Assembly: GCF_010730955.1 (NCBI RefSeq)
Contig: NZ_AP022577.1
Location: 5,704,001-5,768,000, forward strand
Source of the DNA: Mycolicibacterium aubagnense
Lineage (GTDB): Bacteria > Actinomycetota > Actinomycetes > Mycobacteriales > Mycobacteriaceae
Direction: 5' to 3'
Length of the DNA: 64,000 nt
The notes beneath the pieces were generated by a model. That model searched no databases, had not been told where the DNA came from, and saw only the letters and a program-made list of their open reading frames with translations. This document shows, piece by piece, positions 1 through 8,830 of the stretch. Numbering within the stretch: position 1 is the stretch's first letter; the number at the start of each line of letters is the position of its first letter. A program made the position numbers and the translations under genes.

Positions 1-282
<282 letters not shown>

Positions 283-299
283 CCGGCCCGAGGGGCCGG
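283..299 (+). terminator. Hairpin after methyltransferase stop
   Basis: CCGGCCC (283-289) pairs perfectly with GGGCCGG (293-299) around a 3-nt loop, starting on the base after the stop codon. No T-run follows, which is common for mycobacterial terminators. The rest of 300-411 holds nothing I recognise apart from the pyrH ribosome binding site. Confidence 0.5.
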
Positions 300-411
300 G
301 TCCATCCATCGGGTTCCACCCTCCTTGCCTCCGGCCCGATCGTCATGAGGCAGGATGGAGCCGCTGCCGATCGCCGGGGCAGCTGTGACGTGTGGGGACC
401 GAAGGAGTCTG

Positions 412-1212
412 ATGGCCAGCCCAGACAACGAGGCAGACAACGGTGGCCAGGGTGTGATCCAGGCGGGCTATACCCGAGTACTGCTCAAGCTCGGTGGCGA
501 GATGTTCGGCGGTGGTGCGGTGGGTCTGGACCCCGACGTCGTGGCTCTCGTCGCCCGGCAGATCGCCGAGGTGGTGCGCAGCGGTGTACAGGTTGCCGTG
601 GTCATCGGCGGCGGCAACTTCTTCCGCGGCGCGCAGCTGCAGCAGCGCGGTATGGAGCGGACCCGCAGTGACTACATGGGCATGCTCGGCACCGTGATGA
701 ACAGCCTTGCGCTGCAAGACTTCCTGGAGAAGGAAGGCATCGATACCCGCGTGCAGACCGCCATCACCATGGGGCAGGTCGCCGAACCGTACATCCCACT
801 GCGGGCGCGTCGGCACCTGGAGAAGGGGCGCGTCGTCATCTTCGGCGCCGGCATGGGGCTGCCTTACTTCTCCACCGACACCACCGCTGCACAGCGCGCG
901 CTGGAGATCGGTGCCGAGGTGGTGCTGATGGCCAAGGCTGTCGACGGTGTGTTCACCGCGGACCCGCGTGAGGTGCCCGACGCCCAGATGATCACCACCA
1001 TCACCCATCGTGAGGTGTTGGAACGCGATCTGAAGGTCGCAGATGCCACCGCGTTCAGCCTGTGCATGGACAATGGCATGCCGATGCTGGTCTTCAATCT
1101 GCTGACCGAAGGCAACATCGCGCGGGCGGTCGCGGGTGAGAAGATCGGAACGTTGGTCGCCAGCTCGAGCTGGATGGCCGGGCGAGCGGGAGCGACGGGA
1201 GATAACAAGTGA
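412..1212 (+). CDS. pyrH: Uridylate kinase PyrH
   Basis: UMP kinase phosphorylates UMP to UDP in pyrimidine nucleotide synthesis and belongs to the amino-acid-kinase fold. The 266-residue protein shows the N-terminal VLLKLGGE motif, the glycine-rich GGGNFFRG loop and the [13 protein letters not shown] segment typical of bacterial PyrH. I chose the ATG at 412 because GAAGGAG (401-407) sits 4 nt upstream; an ATG at 355 in frame would add 19 atypical residues. The stop overlaps the GTG start of frr (GTGA), so the two are translationally coupled, as in other actinobacteria. Confidence 0.96.
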   Translation: MASPDNEADNGGQGVIQAGYTRVLLKLGGEMFGGGAVGLDPDVVALVARQIAEVVRSGVQVAVVIGGGNFFRGAQLQQRGMERTRSDYMGMLGTVMNSLALQDFLEKEGIDTRVQTAITMGQVAEPYIPLRARRHLEKGRVVIFGAGMGLPYFSTDTTAAQRALEIGAEVVLMAKAVDGVFTADPREVPDAQMITTITHREVLERDLKVADATAFSLCMDNGMPMLVFNLLTEGNIARAVAGEKIGTLVASSSWMAGRAGATGDNK

Positions 1213-1766
1213 TCGAGGAAACCCTCTTCGATGCCGAAGAGAAGATGGACAAGGCCGTCGCGGTGGCACGTGACGACCTGGCGTCGATCCGCACCGGCCG
1301 GGCCAATCCAGGCATGTTCAACCGGATCAACATCGAGTACTACGGCTCGATGACGCCCATCACCCAGCTGGCGAGCATCAATGTCCCCGAGGCGCGCCTG
1401 GTGGTCATCAAGCCCTACGAGGCCAACCAACTGAAGGCCATCGAGGACTCCATCCGGAACTCGGACCTCGGTGTCAACCCGAGCAACGACGGCAGCGTCA
1501 TCCGCATCTCCATTCCGCAGCTGACCGAGGAACGCCGCAAGGAACTCGTCAAACAGGCCAAGGGCAAGGGCGAGGACGCCAAGGTCTCGGTGCGAAACAT
1601 CCGTCGTAAGGCGATGGACGAGCTGTCCCGGATCAAGAAGGACGGCGAGGCCGGCGAGGACGAGGTCGCGCGCGCCGAGAAGGATCTGGACAAGACCACC
1701 GCCACCTACACCGCTCAGATCGACGACCTGGTGAAGCACAAGGAAGGCGAGCTGCTGGAGGTCTAG
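1209..1766 (+). CDS. frr: Ribosome recycling factor
   Basis: RRF splits post-termination ribosomes together with EF-G. The 185-residue product has the normal family length and the conserved core: [25 protein letters not shown] near the N-terminus, YYGSMTPI, and the C-terminal helix with [22 protein letters not shown]. It starts with GTG overlapping the pyrH stop and is followed 12 nt later by cdsA, consistent with a pyrH-frr-cdsA operon. Confidence 0.97.
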   Translation: MIEETLFDAEEKMDKAVAVARDDLASIRTGRANPGMFNRINIEYYGSMTPITQLASINVPEARLVVIKPYEANQLKAIEDSIRNSDLGVNPSNDGSVIRISIPQLTEERRKELVKQAKGKGEDAKVSVRNIRRKAMDELSRIKKDGEAGEDEVARAEKDLDKTTATYTAQIDDLVKHKEGELLEV

Positions 1767-1778
1767 CACCTCCCAGCC

Positions 1779-2660
1779 GTGACTTTCGTGACCACCGACA
1801 CCGCCCCGCCCGGGGAGCCCAAGAAGACCTCGCGCGCCGGCCGCAACCTGCCCGCGGCCATCTCCGTCGGCGTTGTCCTCGGCGGCACCGTCATCGCGAC
1901 GTTGTTGTGGGCTCCGCAGCTGTGGGTGGCGCTGGTGGCTCTCGCCGTCGCCTTGGCCACCCATGAAGTGGTGCGGCGGCTGCGTGAGGGCGGCTACGCC
2001 GTCCCGGTGATTCCGCTGTTGATCGGTGGCCAGGCGATGATCTGGCTGACCTGGCCGTACCGGGAAGCCGGTGCGCTCGGTGCGTTCGGTGCGACGGTGG
2101 CGTTGTGCATGATCTGGCGGCTGTTGTCGGGCGGTCTGAAAGCCGCACCGGTCCACTACACGCGCGACGTCTCGGTGACGATCTTCCTGGCCGCCTGGGT
2201 GCCGCTGTTCGGCGCCTTCACGGCGCTGCTGATCTACCCCAACCAGGGCGGCTACCACGAAGGCGCCATGCAGGTGTTCTGCATGATGCTGGGCGTCGTG
2301 GCCTCCGACATCGGCGGCTACACGGCCGGCGTGCTGTTCGGCAAGCATCCGATGGTGCCGGCGATCAGCCCGAAGAAGTCCTGGGAGGGCTTCAGTGGGT
2401 CGCTGCTGTTCAGCATCATCGTCTCGGTGCTGTCGGTGCACTTCCTGGCCGACCGGCCGCTGTGGGTCGGCGTGCCGCTCGGCATCATGCTCGTCATCAC
2501 CGGCACCCTGGGTGACCTGGTCGAATCGCAGGTCAAGCGCGACCTCGGGATCAAGGACATGGGCACTCTGCTGCCTGGTCACGGCGGTCTGATGGACCGG
2601 ATCGACTCGATTCTGCCGTCTGCAGTGGCGGCGTGGCTGGTGCTGGAGGTGCTGGCCTGA
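1779..2660 (+). CDS. cdsA: Phosphatidate cytidylyltransferase CdsA
   Basis: CDP-diglyceride synthase makes CDP-diacylglycerol from CTP and phosphatidic acid in the inner membrane, the precursor of PI, PE and cardiolipin. The 293-residue protein has about eight hydrophobic segments. Its family signature lies at the C-terminus: SPKKSWEGFSGS, then GDLVESQVKRD and GHGGLMDRIDS. It starts with GTG 12 nt after frr. Its last 110 bp, including the coding sequence of the GHGGLMDRIDS motif, are overlapped antisense by the C-terminus of the convergent DMT transporter. Confidence 0.95.
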   Translation: MTFVTTDTAPPGEPKKTSRAGRNLPAAISVGVVLGGTVIATLLWAPQLWVALVALAVALATHEVVRRLREGGYAVPVIPLLIGGQAMIWLTWPYREAGALGAFGATVALCMIWRLLSGGLKAAPVHYTRDVSVTIFLAAWVPLFGAFTALLIYPNQGGYHEGAMQVFCMMLGVVASDIGGYTAGVLFGKHPMVPAISPKKSWEGFSGSLLFSIIVSVLSVHFLADRPLWVGVPLGIMLVITGTLGDLVESQVKRDLGIKDMGTLLPGHGGLMDRIDSILPSAVAAWLVLEVLA

Positions 2661-3516
2661 CGGTCCGCGCCACAGCGCGCGAGTTGAGCCAGCAGGCCAG
2701 GGCGCCGAGCACGAGGCCGACCACCACACCGAGGTCGGGCCGCTGGCCCAGCAGCAGCCAGGACAACACGCCCGCAATCGCGGGGATCACGGCGAACAGC
2801 ATGGCCACCGCGGCGGCGCCGTAGCGGTCGATGGCCCGCACGTACAGCGTCATGCACAGGGTGGCGTTGAGCAGCACCACGGCGCCGACCGCCAAGACGG
2901 CGGTGTGCAAGTTGGTCACGGTCCAGGGCATGACGGCGGCCAGGATCGCCACCGGGATCAACGACGCCGCGTTCTGCAGCGCCGCGGTGGCGCGGAAATC
3001 CACGCCGCGGCAGAACCGCTGCTGGTAGACGCCGCCCGAGGCCAGCGCCAGCAGCGAGACGACCAGCAGCACGATCACCGCGTCGACCCCGCCGACCATG
3101 AGTAGTCGCTGGGCACACGCCGCGAGCACCGCCAGCGCGCCCAGGACCAGCGCGGCGACGCGCATGACCGTCAGTCGTTCACCCAGGAACACGGCAGCGA
3201 GCAGGGCGGTGGCGACGGGGTTCATCGAGATGACCACGGCGCCCAACACCGCCGGGGCGCCGTGCATCAGCGCCAGATACAAGCAGATGAATTGCACGGC
3301 CTGGGTGAGCAGACCACTGATGACGACGTGCACCAGCCGGGTGCCAGTGGGCCATTTCACACGCGCGGCCAGTGCCCATGTGGTCAGGATGGCCGCTGCC
3401 AGGCCGAACCGGAACACCAGTGTCGCCATGGGTGTGAGGGCCGAAACGGCAAGGGCGCCAATGGGATAACCCAACGCGTAGACGAAGGCCAGGAGTGACG
3501 CGGGACGGGGCGGCAT
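2551..3516 (-). CDS. DMT-family (EamA) transporter
   Basis: This is a predicted inner-membrane exporter of the drug/metabolite transporter superfamily; the substrate cannot be read from sequence. The 321-residue product has ten hydrophobic segments in two EamA repeats (for example VLGAVVISMNPVATALLAAVFLGE and VAMLFAVIPAIAGVLSWLLLGQRP). The start at MPPRPASLLAF was chosen because upstream in-frame codons give non-membrane, low-complexity sequence. After the last helix an unusual tail of about 36 residues, rich in Pro, Ala and Ser, runs into the end of cdsA on the other strand. Confidence 0.88.
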   Translation of the reverse strand: MPPRPASLLAFVYALGYPIGALAVSALTPMATLVFRFGLAAAILTTWALAARVKWPTGTRLVHVVISGLLTQAVQFICLYLALMHGAPAVLGAVVISMNPVATALLAAVFLGERLTVMRVAALVLGALAVLAACAQRLLMVGGVDAVIVLLVVSLLALASGGVYQQRFCRGVDFRATAALQNAASLIPVAILAAVMPWTVTNLHTAVLAVGAVVLLNATLCMTLYVRAIDRYGAAAVAMLFAVIPAIAGVLSWLLLGQRPDLGVVVGLVLGALACWLNSRAVARTVRPAPPAPATPPLQTAESSRSGPSDRRDQAAECPCP

Positions 3517-3598
3517 GGGGCCATGGTGAGCGGTCGCCGGCCTGAGGTCCAATGATTTTCGTCTGTCGGGTCTGGTCGATGCGATACTGGAGCCCGTT

Positions 3599-4723
3599 AT
3601 GGCCGTTTCCCTTCCTCTGGTTTTCGATGCGCCGCGGCGCGGTATGCCGCCGCGCCACCTGGCCGACCTCGATGCCGACGGCCGCGTCTCAGCCGTCGCC
3701 GAGCTCGGATTGCCCAAATTCCGGGCCAAGCAGCTGGCCAACCAGTACTACGGCCGCCTCATTGCCGATCCGCAGGAGATGACGGATCTGCCCGCCGCGG
3801 TGCGGACACAGGTGGCTGATGCGCTGTTCCCCGAACTGATCACCCCGGCCCGTCAGGTGCAGTGCGATGCGGGGGAGACCCGCAAGACGCTGTGGCGTGC
3901 GGTGGACGGTACGACGTTCGAGTCGGTGCTGATGCGCTATCCGCAGCGCAACACGGTCTGCATCTCGTCGCAGGCGGGTTGCGGCATGGCGTGCCCGTTC
4001 TGTGCCACCGGCCAAGGCGGTCTGAAGCGGAATCTCTCGACCGCCGAGATCCTGGAGCAGGTGCGTGCCGCGTCGGCGGCATTACGAAACGAACACTTCG
4101 GTGGAATTGCCGGCACCGTCGGCGGTGGCCGGCTGTCCAACATCGTCTTCATGGGTATGGGGGAGCCGCTGGCCAACTACAACCGCGTGGTGGCGGCTGT
4201 GCGCCGGATCACCGCGGCACCGCCGGACGGCTTCGGGATCGGCGCCCGGTCGGTGACGGTCTCGACCGTCGGCCTGGCCCCGGCGATCCGCAAGCTCGCC
4301 GACGAGAAGCTGGGCGTCACGCTGGCCTTGTCGCTGCACACCCCGGACGACGAACTGCGCGACACCCTGGTGCCGGTGAACAACCGGTGGAAGGTTTCCG
4401 AAGTCCTCGACGCCGCACGGTATTACGCCGACGTGAGCGGTCGGCGGGTGTCGGTGGAGTACGCGCTGATCCGCGATGTCAACGATCAGCCTTGGCGGGC
4501 CGACCTTTTGGGCAAGAAGCTGCACAGAGCGCTCGGTCCGCTGGTGCATGTGAACCTGATTCCGTTGAACCCCACCCCGGGCAGCGAGTGGGACGCGAGC
4601 CCGAAACCTGTCGAGCGCGAATTCGTGCGCCGGGTGCAGGCGGCCGGCGTGTCATGCACGGTGCGGGATACCCGAGGGCGTGAAATCGCCGCTGCCTGTG
4701 GGCAATTGGCGGCCGAGGGCTGA
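3599..4723 (+). CDS. rlmN: Dual-specificity rRNA/tRNA methyltransferase RlmN
   Basis: This radical-SAM enzyme methylates C2 of A2503 in 23S rRNA and A37 in some tRNAs. The 374-residue protein carries the 4Fe-4S cluster motif CGMACPFC at C128, C132 and C135, the GGxGEP-like GMGEPL motif, and the second catalytic cysteine at C353 ([11 protein letters not shown]). GGAG lies 6 nt before the ATG. It is divergent from the DMT transporter gene, with 82 bp between them. Confidence 0.96.
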   Translation: MAVSLPLVFDAPRRGMPPRHLADLDADGRVSAVAELGLPKFRAKQLANQYYGRLIADPQEMTDLPAAVRTQVADALFPELITPARQVQCDAGETRKTLWRAVDGTTFESVLMRYPQRNTVCISSQAGCGMACPFCATGQGGLKRNLSTAEILEQVRAASAALRNEHFGGIAGTVGGGRLSNIVFMGMGEPLANYNRVVAAVRRITAAPPDGFGIGARSVTVSTVGLAPAIRKLADEKLGVTLALSLHTPDDELRDTLVPVNNRWKVSEVLDAARYYADVSGRRVSVEYALIRDVNDQPWRADLLGKKLHRALGPLVHVNLIPLNPTPGSEWDASPKPVEREFVRRVQAAGVSCTVRDTRGREIAAACGQLAAEG

Positions 4724-4729
4724 GCCGGG

Positions 4730-5269
4730 CTAGCGCAGGCCGACGGCGTGGCGCAGCTGTGCCAGCAACTGCTCGGTGTCGTCGCTCGGGACGAGGTAGT
4801 GCGACACCGCGATCCGGATGGCGGTCGCGGCCTTCAATTCGGCGTTCGGTCCCGAGAGCAGCTTCTGCAACCGGCTCCGCATGATCGGCACGACGTTGGG
4901 CAGCTGTGCCAGCACGGCCTCGGGCTCGATGTCGATGACTCGCACCCCGGAGTAGGTCTTCTGATACTGCACGATGAATCGCAGTGCGGCATCGAGCTTT
5001 TCGTTGCCCCGCAGCCCTTCGGTGGCGGCTGTCATGCCGTCGACGAACAAGTCGCGCTCGTACCGCCCGAACGACTCGAGCAGGGCCTCCTTGGAGGCGA
5101 ACCAGCGGTACAGAGTCGGGCGTGAGACGCCGGCCTGCGTCGCGACCTCGGACAGGCTGAGCTTGGTTTGTCCCTGACGGGCAAGCACTTCCGCCGTCGC
5201 CACCAGGATGCGGCTGGGGGTCGAGGCGTCCTCGACTGAGCCGTTCTGGGCGCTCGCGGTACTGTCCAC
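4730..5269 (-). CDS. TetR-family transcriptional regulator
   Basis: The 179-residue protein has a typical N-terminal TetR helix-turn-helix (ILVATAEVLARQGQTKLSLSEVATQAGVSRPTLYRWFASKEALLE, about residues 21-65) followed by an all-helical ligand domain. It starts with GTG. It lies 25 bp downstream of the acyltransferase gene on the same strand. A short inverted repeat and a -10-like hexamer in that gap suggest it has its own, probably autoregulated, leaderless transcript. The ligand is unknown; control of the acyltransferase is an inference from adjacency. Confidence 0.88.
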   Translation of the reverse strand: MDSTASAQNGSVEDASTPSRILVATAEVLARQGQTKLSLSEVATQAGVSRPTLYRWFASKEALLESFGRYERDLFVDGMTAATEGLRGNEKLDAALRFIVQYQKTYSGVRVIDIEPEAVLAQLPNVVPIMRSRLQKLLSGPNAELKAATAIRIAVSHYLVPSDDTEQLLAQLRHAVGLR

Positions 5270-5272
5270 GAA

Positions 5273-5291
5273 ACCGATGGTACTACTCGGT
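5273..5291 (-). promoter_or_regulatory. Candidate TetR operator with -10 element
   Basis: ACCGA (5273-5277) and TCGGT (5287-5291) form an inverted repeat in the 25-bp gap before the tetR start. On the minus strand the hexamer TACCAT (5277-5282) lies 7 nt before the GTG, the spacing of a leaderless mycobacterial promoter. A repressor bound to the repeat would cover the -10. Confidence 0.45.
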
Positions 5292-5294
5292 AAC

Positions 5295-6635
5295 TTAGTC
5301 GACGGTTCCGGTGAGGCCGAGCTCGTCCAGCGCCTTTCGGGTGGAATCTGCCAGTGCCGCTTTGGTGTTCGATTCGCCCGGTTCCCATGCGGTGACCGTC
5401 ACGATGATCGACGTCGGTGTCTGGCACAACACCAGGAACAGGTGACCGTTCAGCCGCTCGAGGTCCACCGGCGTCAGTCCCGGCTCGACCAGACGGGCGT
5501 GGAAGTTGTCGGCGTCGGTGCCGTCGGGCCGGTTGAACGCGGCGGGGAACAGGCCGAGGTTCGAGCAGCCGATGGGCTTGCCGACCTTGAGCACCATCTT
5601 CTCCAGGCGTCGGACCGCGAACTTCGGCACCAGCGGAGTGAGCGGAAGCGGCGTCAGCATCATCCGGGTCCACTCGTCGACACCGGCCAATTCGCGCTTG
5701 ATGTCACCCCGCAACTCGCTCAGGTCGGTGCTGACCTTCTCGGGGTCGGCCATCACGGTGATGGTGCTCAGCGCGTTGCCCCGGGTGTCACCTTCGGTGC
5801 GGATGTTGACCGGGAACGAGAGCATGGCCCGGCCGTCGTCGCCCAACCGTCCCACGACCTGACCGACCTGTGCGGCCAGCGCGGCGAACATGACATTGCT
5901 GGTGCCGCCGAGCGCTTTCGCGCGCTGGTGCCACTCCTCGATCTCGATATGGGCGGTGACGAAGGGCGGCGTCACCGGCGTGGTGATCCCGCTCGAGACG
6001 GGTGCCTTCACCGATTTGGCGGACGCGGCCAGGTCACCCTTCTGGTCACGGGCGATCTTCACGGCCCCGACCACCGCCTTGAACCAACTGGGTACCGAGC
6101 GCACCGTCTGGCGGAGGTCTTCGCGCAGCGCCTGGCGCCGGCTCCGGGTGCCGGGCGCTGGGTAGCCGAGGTCGCGGGGTTCGCCATTGACTGCTTCGGT
6201 GACGGCTTCGGTGACGGCCAGGCCGTCACCGACGGTGTGTGACGCCACGAGCGACACGGCCGCGCCGCCGCCTTCGAGCGGCTGCACTCCGAGGTGCCAC
6301 GGCGGGCCGTATTCGGGGTCGACCGGAATGTATGCGCGTTCGTTGATCCAGTCGTTCAGCTCGGCGACAGGCCGCGTCTCGGTGGCGATGTCGAGATCGA
6401 GCGGTCCGGTCGAGCGGACCCACCGGTGCCGTCCGAACGGCAGCGGCGACCGTTCGATCCGGCGGCCCAGTAGGCCGCCGGATCCCAAGTTGCGGTGTAG
6501 CCGGCGCAATCCATCGAGGTCAACCGGATGTTCGTAGATCCAGGTGTACTGGATGAGCGGACCGCGGCCCAGTGCCCGTAAGCCGGTGAACGAGGCTTGA
6601 TCGCCCAGGTCGATCGTGTTGTCGGCGACGGTCAT
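5295..6635 (-). CDS. Condensation/WS-DGAT-like acyltransferase
   Basis: The 446-residue protein looks like a member of the chloramphenicol-acetyltransferase/condensation superfamily, which in mycobacteria includes wax-ester/DGAT enzymes and polyketide-lipid acyltransferases. The catalytic region reads SHTVGDG (H133, D137), matching HxxxDG but with Ser in place of the first His of the canonical HHxxxDG. A second conserved patch, MLSFPVNIRTEGDTRGNALSTI, fits the DFGWG-side half of the fold only loosely. It is followed by tetR. The substrate is not evident, and an acyl-glycerol product is not proven. Confidence 0.7.
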   Translation of the reverse strand: MTVADNTIDLGDQASFTGLRALGRGPLIQYTWIYEHPVDLDGLRRLHRNLGSGGLLGRRIERSPLPFGRHRWVRSTGPLDLDIATETRPVAELNDWINERAYIPVDPEYGPPWHLGVQPLEGGGAAVSLVASHTVGDGLAVTEAVTEAVNGEPRDLGYPAPGTRSRRQALREDLRQTVRSVPSWFKAVVGAVKIARDQKGDLAASAKSVKAPVSSGITTPVTPPFVTAHIEIEEWHQRAKALGGTSNVMFAALAAQVGQVVGRLGDDGRAMLSFPVNIRTEGDTRGNALSTITVMADPEKVSTDLSELRGDIKRELAGVDEWTRMMLTPLPLTPLVPKFAVRRLEKMVLKVGKPIGCSNLGLFPAAFNRPDGTDADNFHARLVEPGLTPVDLERLNGHLFLVLCQTPTSIIVTVTAWEPGESNTKAALADSTRKALDELGLTGTVD

Positions 6636-6735
6636 GTCGCGAATGTTACCCAGCCCACAATTTTCTGCTACGCGAGCCCGTGGGTTATCTGGGCGGCCGC
6701 CGATCTCGTGAATCTGTTCGATGGGCGAGACGCGC

Positions 6736-6741
6736 TATGAT
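6736..6741 (+). promoter_or_regulatory. -10 element of arsR-sulP operon
   Basis: TATGAT is a near-consensus sigma-A -10 hexamer located just before the arsR palindrome, with which it shares its last bases. It would place the transcription start inside the operator. I see no clear -35. Confidence 0.55.
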
Positions 6742-6766
6742 GGATTGCGAATTTCATCAATCCATC
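6739..6766 (+). promoter_or_regulatory. ArsR-type operator palindrome
   Basis: GATGGATTG (6739-6747) and CAATCCATC (6758-6766) are a perfect 9-bp inverted repeat with a 10-nt spacer. It overlaps the -10 element and ends 16 nt before the arsR start codon. The size and position fit autorepression by the downstream ArsR protein. Confidence 0.65.
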
Positions 6767-6782
6767 AATTGGGAGTGCCGCA

Positions 6783-7160
6783 ATGGTCGACAGTGTGCTC
6801 GATGGCCCCGAACGGCCGCTGTATGAGATCAAGGCGAACCTCTTCAAAGCGCTGGCGCATCCAGCCCGCATCAGAGTGCTGGAGATTTTGTCGACCTCCG
6901 ACGGCCCGACTCCGGTGAGCGACATCCTCGCGGCCAGCGATATCGAACCGACACTGCTCTCACAGCATCTGGCCGTGCTCAAACGTCATCACGTGGTCAG
7001 CGGGTACCGGGCCGGCAACGCGGTGTACTACACGCTGGCGCACCCGAAGATCGCTGAGCTGCTGCTCATCGCACGCACCTTCCTCGCCGATACCCTTGCC
7101 GCCCAACGTGATCAGCTCGACGTCGTCGACTCACTGCCGCCGATCGGCACCAGCCGATGA
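6783..7160 (+). CDS. ArsR/SmtB-family regulator
   Basis: The 125-residue protein is a winged-helix repressor: NLFKALAHPARIRVLEILS, then the recognition helix region DIEPTLLSQHLAVLKRHHVVSGYRAGNAVYYTL. It contains no cysteine, so it cannot use the thiol metal site of classical arsenic or cadmium sensors; the signal is unknown. GGGAG lies 7 nt before the ATG. The stop overlaps the start of sulP (ATGA), and the promoter carries a perfect palindrome, so it most likely controls the SulP transporter operon. Confidence 0.92.
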   Translation: MVDSVLDGPERPLYEIKANLFKALAHPARIRVLEILSTSDGPTPVSDILAASDIEPTLLSQHLAVLKRHHVVSGYRAGNAVYYTLAHPKIAELLLIARTFLADTLAAQRDQLDVVDSLPPIGTSR

Positions 7161-8803
7161 CGACTGTCGTCGGCGGCCGCATTGCTCACTTCGCTCGGTT
7201 GCTGCCGTCCCGCAAGGACTATGCCGGCCTCAGCCGTTCGTGGCGGCGTGATGTCCTCGCCGGCGTTACAGTCGGGGTGGTGGCCTTGCCCCTCGCGTTG
7301 GCGTTCGGAATCAGTTCGGGTGTCGGCGCGGCGGCCGGGCTGGTCACCGCGGTCGTCGCGGGATTGGTGGCCGCGGTATTCGGCGGCTCGCACGTGCAGG
7401 TGTCGGGGCCGACCGGGGCCATGACGGTGGTGCTCGCGCCGATCGTGGCCCAGTACGGACTGGGCAGCGTCGCCGCGGTCACCATCCTGGCCGGAGTCAT
7501 CGTCGTGGTGGCAGGCGTCACCGGCGTCGGGCGCGCGGTGACGTTCATCCCGTGGCCCGTGATCGAGGGCTTCACCCTGGGTATTGCCGTCATCATCTTT
7601 CTGCAGCAGGTCCCGGCCGCGTTCGGGCAGTCGGTACCAGCCGGAAGGTCTCCGCTGGCTGCCGCGGGTGTGGTTGTCTCGCACATCGAGATGGGCGTGG
7701 CGCGGCCGGCGCTCCTCGTCACGGCACTGGTGGCGGCGCTGATGATCGGGCTGCCCCGGCTGCACCCCGCGGTGCCCGCGTCGTTGGTGGCAGTCGTGGT
7801 GGCGACCGCGGTGGTAGCGGGTACCGGATCGAGCGCGAATCGGATCGGGACGCTGCCGTCGCGGTTGCCCGCACCCGTGTGGCCACACGCCGATTTGACG
7901 GTCCTGCACTCCCTGTTCGGCGCGGCACTGGCGATCGCGGCGCTGGCCGCCATCGAGTCGCTGCTGTCGGCGCGGGTGGCGGCGACGATGTCCTCGACCG
8001 GCCCTTACGACCCCAACCGGGAACTGGTGGGACAGGGACTGGCTTCGGTCGCCTCCGGGTTGTTCGGCGGCATGCCGGCCACCGGAGCCATAGCCCGCAC
8101 CGCCGTCAATGTGCGCTCGGGTGCACGGACCCGCGTCGCGGCGATCGTGCACTCGGTCGTGCTCCTCGCCGTGGTGTATCTGATCAGCCGATTGGTCGGG
8201 ACGATCCCGCTGGCGGCGCTCTCGGCGGTGTTGATGGTGACGGCGTGCCGGATGATCGCACCGCAGACGGTCGCGCGGATTCTTCGGTCCACGCGTTCAG
8301 ACGCGGTGACGTTTCTGCTGACCGTCACCGTCACCGTCTGTTTCGATCTGATTCAAGCCGTCGAGATCGGTATTGCGGCCACGGCGTTGTTCGCGTTGCG
8401 TGCGCTGGCCCAACGCAGCAGCGTCACGCGCGAGGACCTGCCGGGGCCATACCTGCCCGGCGACGAGCGCATCGCCTTGCTGCGGCTCGACGGCGCCATG
8501 TTCTTCGGTGCGGCCGAACGGATTTCAACCGCGATCACCGATGGCAACCATCCCGACACGTCGGTCGTCATCATTCGGCTGTCTCAGCTCGGCATGCTCG
8601 ACGCCACCGGTGCGCACACCCTGACCCAGATCGTCGAAGACCTTGAGGCGCAGGGAATCACGGTGATCATCAAAGGCGTCCGGCCCGAACATCGCGATCT
8701 CCTCGCCGGTGTCGGCATCATCGACTCCTTGCGGCATGAGAACCACCTGATCGACACGCTGGACGATGCCATCGCCCATGCCCGCAGCCACGCCGTCAAG
8801 TAA
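7157..8803 (+). CDS. SulP-family anion transporter with STAS domain
   Basis: This predicted inner-membrane anion transporter has 548 residues: about eleven hydrophobic segments over residues 25-430, then a STAS domain (about 440-545). SulP proteins carry sulfate, bicarbonate or dicarboxylates; the substrate cannot be assigned here. The SulP core shows GLVTAVVAGLVAAVFGGSHVQVSGPTGAM and GLASVASGLFGGMPATGAIARTAVNVRSGARTR. The usual STAS DSxG loop reads DATG. It is translationally coupled to the upstream arsR and followed 27 nt later by the FHA gene. Confidence 0.93.
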   Translation: MTTVVGGRIAHFARLLPSRKDYAGLSRSWRRDVLAGVTVGVVALPLALAFGISSGVGAAAGLVTAVVAGLVAAVFGGSHVQVSGPTGAMTVVLAPIVAQYGLGSVAAVTILAGVIVVVAGVTGVGRAVTFIPWPVIEGFTLGIAVIIFLQQVPAAFGQSVPAGRSPLAAAGVVVSHIEMGVARPALLVTALVAALMIGLPRLHPAVPASLVAVVVATAVVAGTGSSANRIGTLPSRLPAPVWPHADLTVLHSLFGAALAIAALAAIESLLSARVAATMSSTGPYDPNRELVGQGLASVASGLFGGMPATGAIARTAVNVRSGARTRVAAIVHSVVLLAVVYLISRLVGTIPLAALSAVLMVTACRMIAPQTVARILRSTRSDAVTFLLTVTVTVCFDLIQAVEIGIAATALFALRALAQRSSVTREDLPGPYLPGDERIALLRLDGAMFFGAAERISTAITDGNHPDTSVVIIRLSQLGMLDATGAHTLTQIVEDLEAQGITVIIKGVRPEHRDLLAGVGIIDSLRHENHLIDTLDDAIAHARSHAVK

Positions 8804-8830
8804 CGCCCAGCTAGGCAAAGGAAAACCGAT

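Noticed and set aside
864..2777. Long minus-strand frame opposite pyrH, frr and cdsA
   Set aside because: Composition is His/Arg/Gln-rich and no domain is recognisable; the plus-strand genes explain the DNA.
7185..7200. Another copy of the GAGCGAAG-type repeat at the start of sulP
   Set aside because: Only a 9-base match, within the coding sequence, which is not above chance in such DNA.
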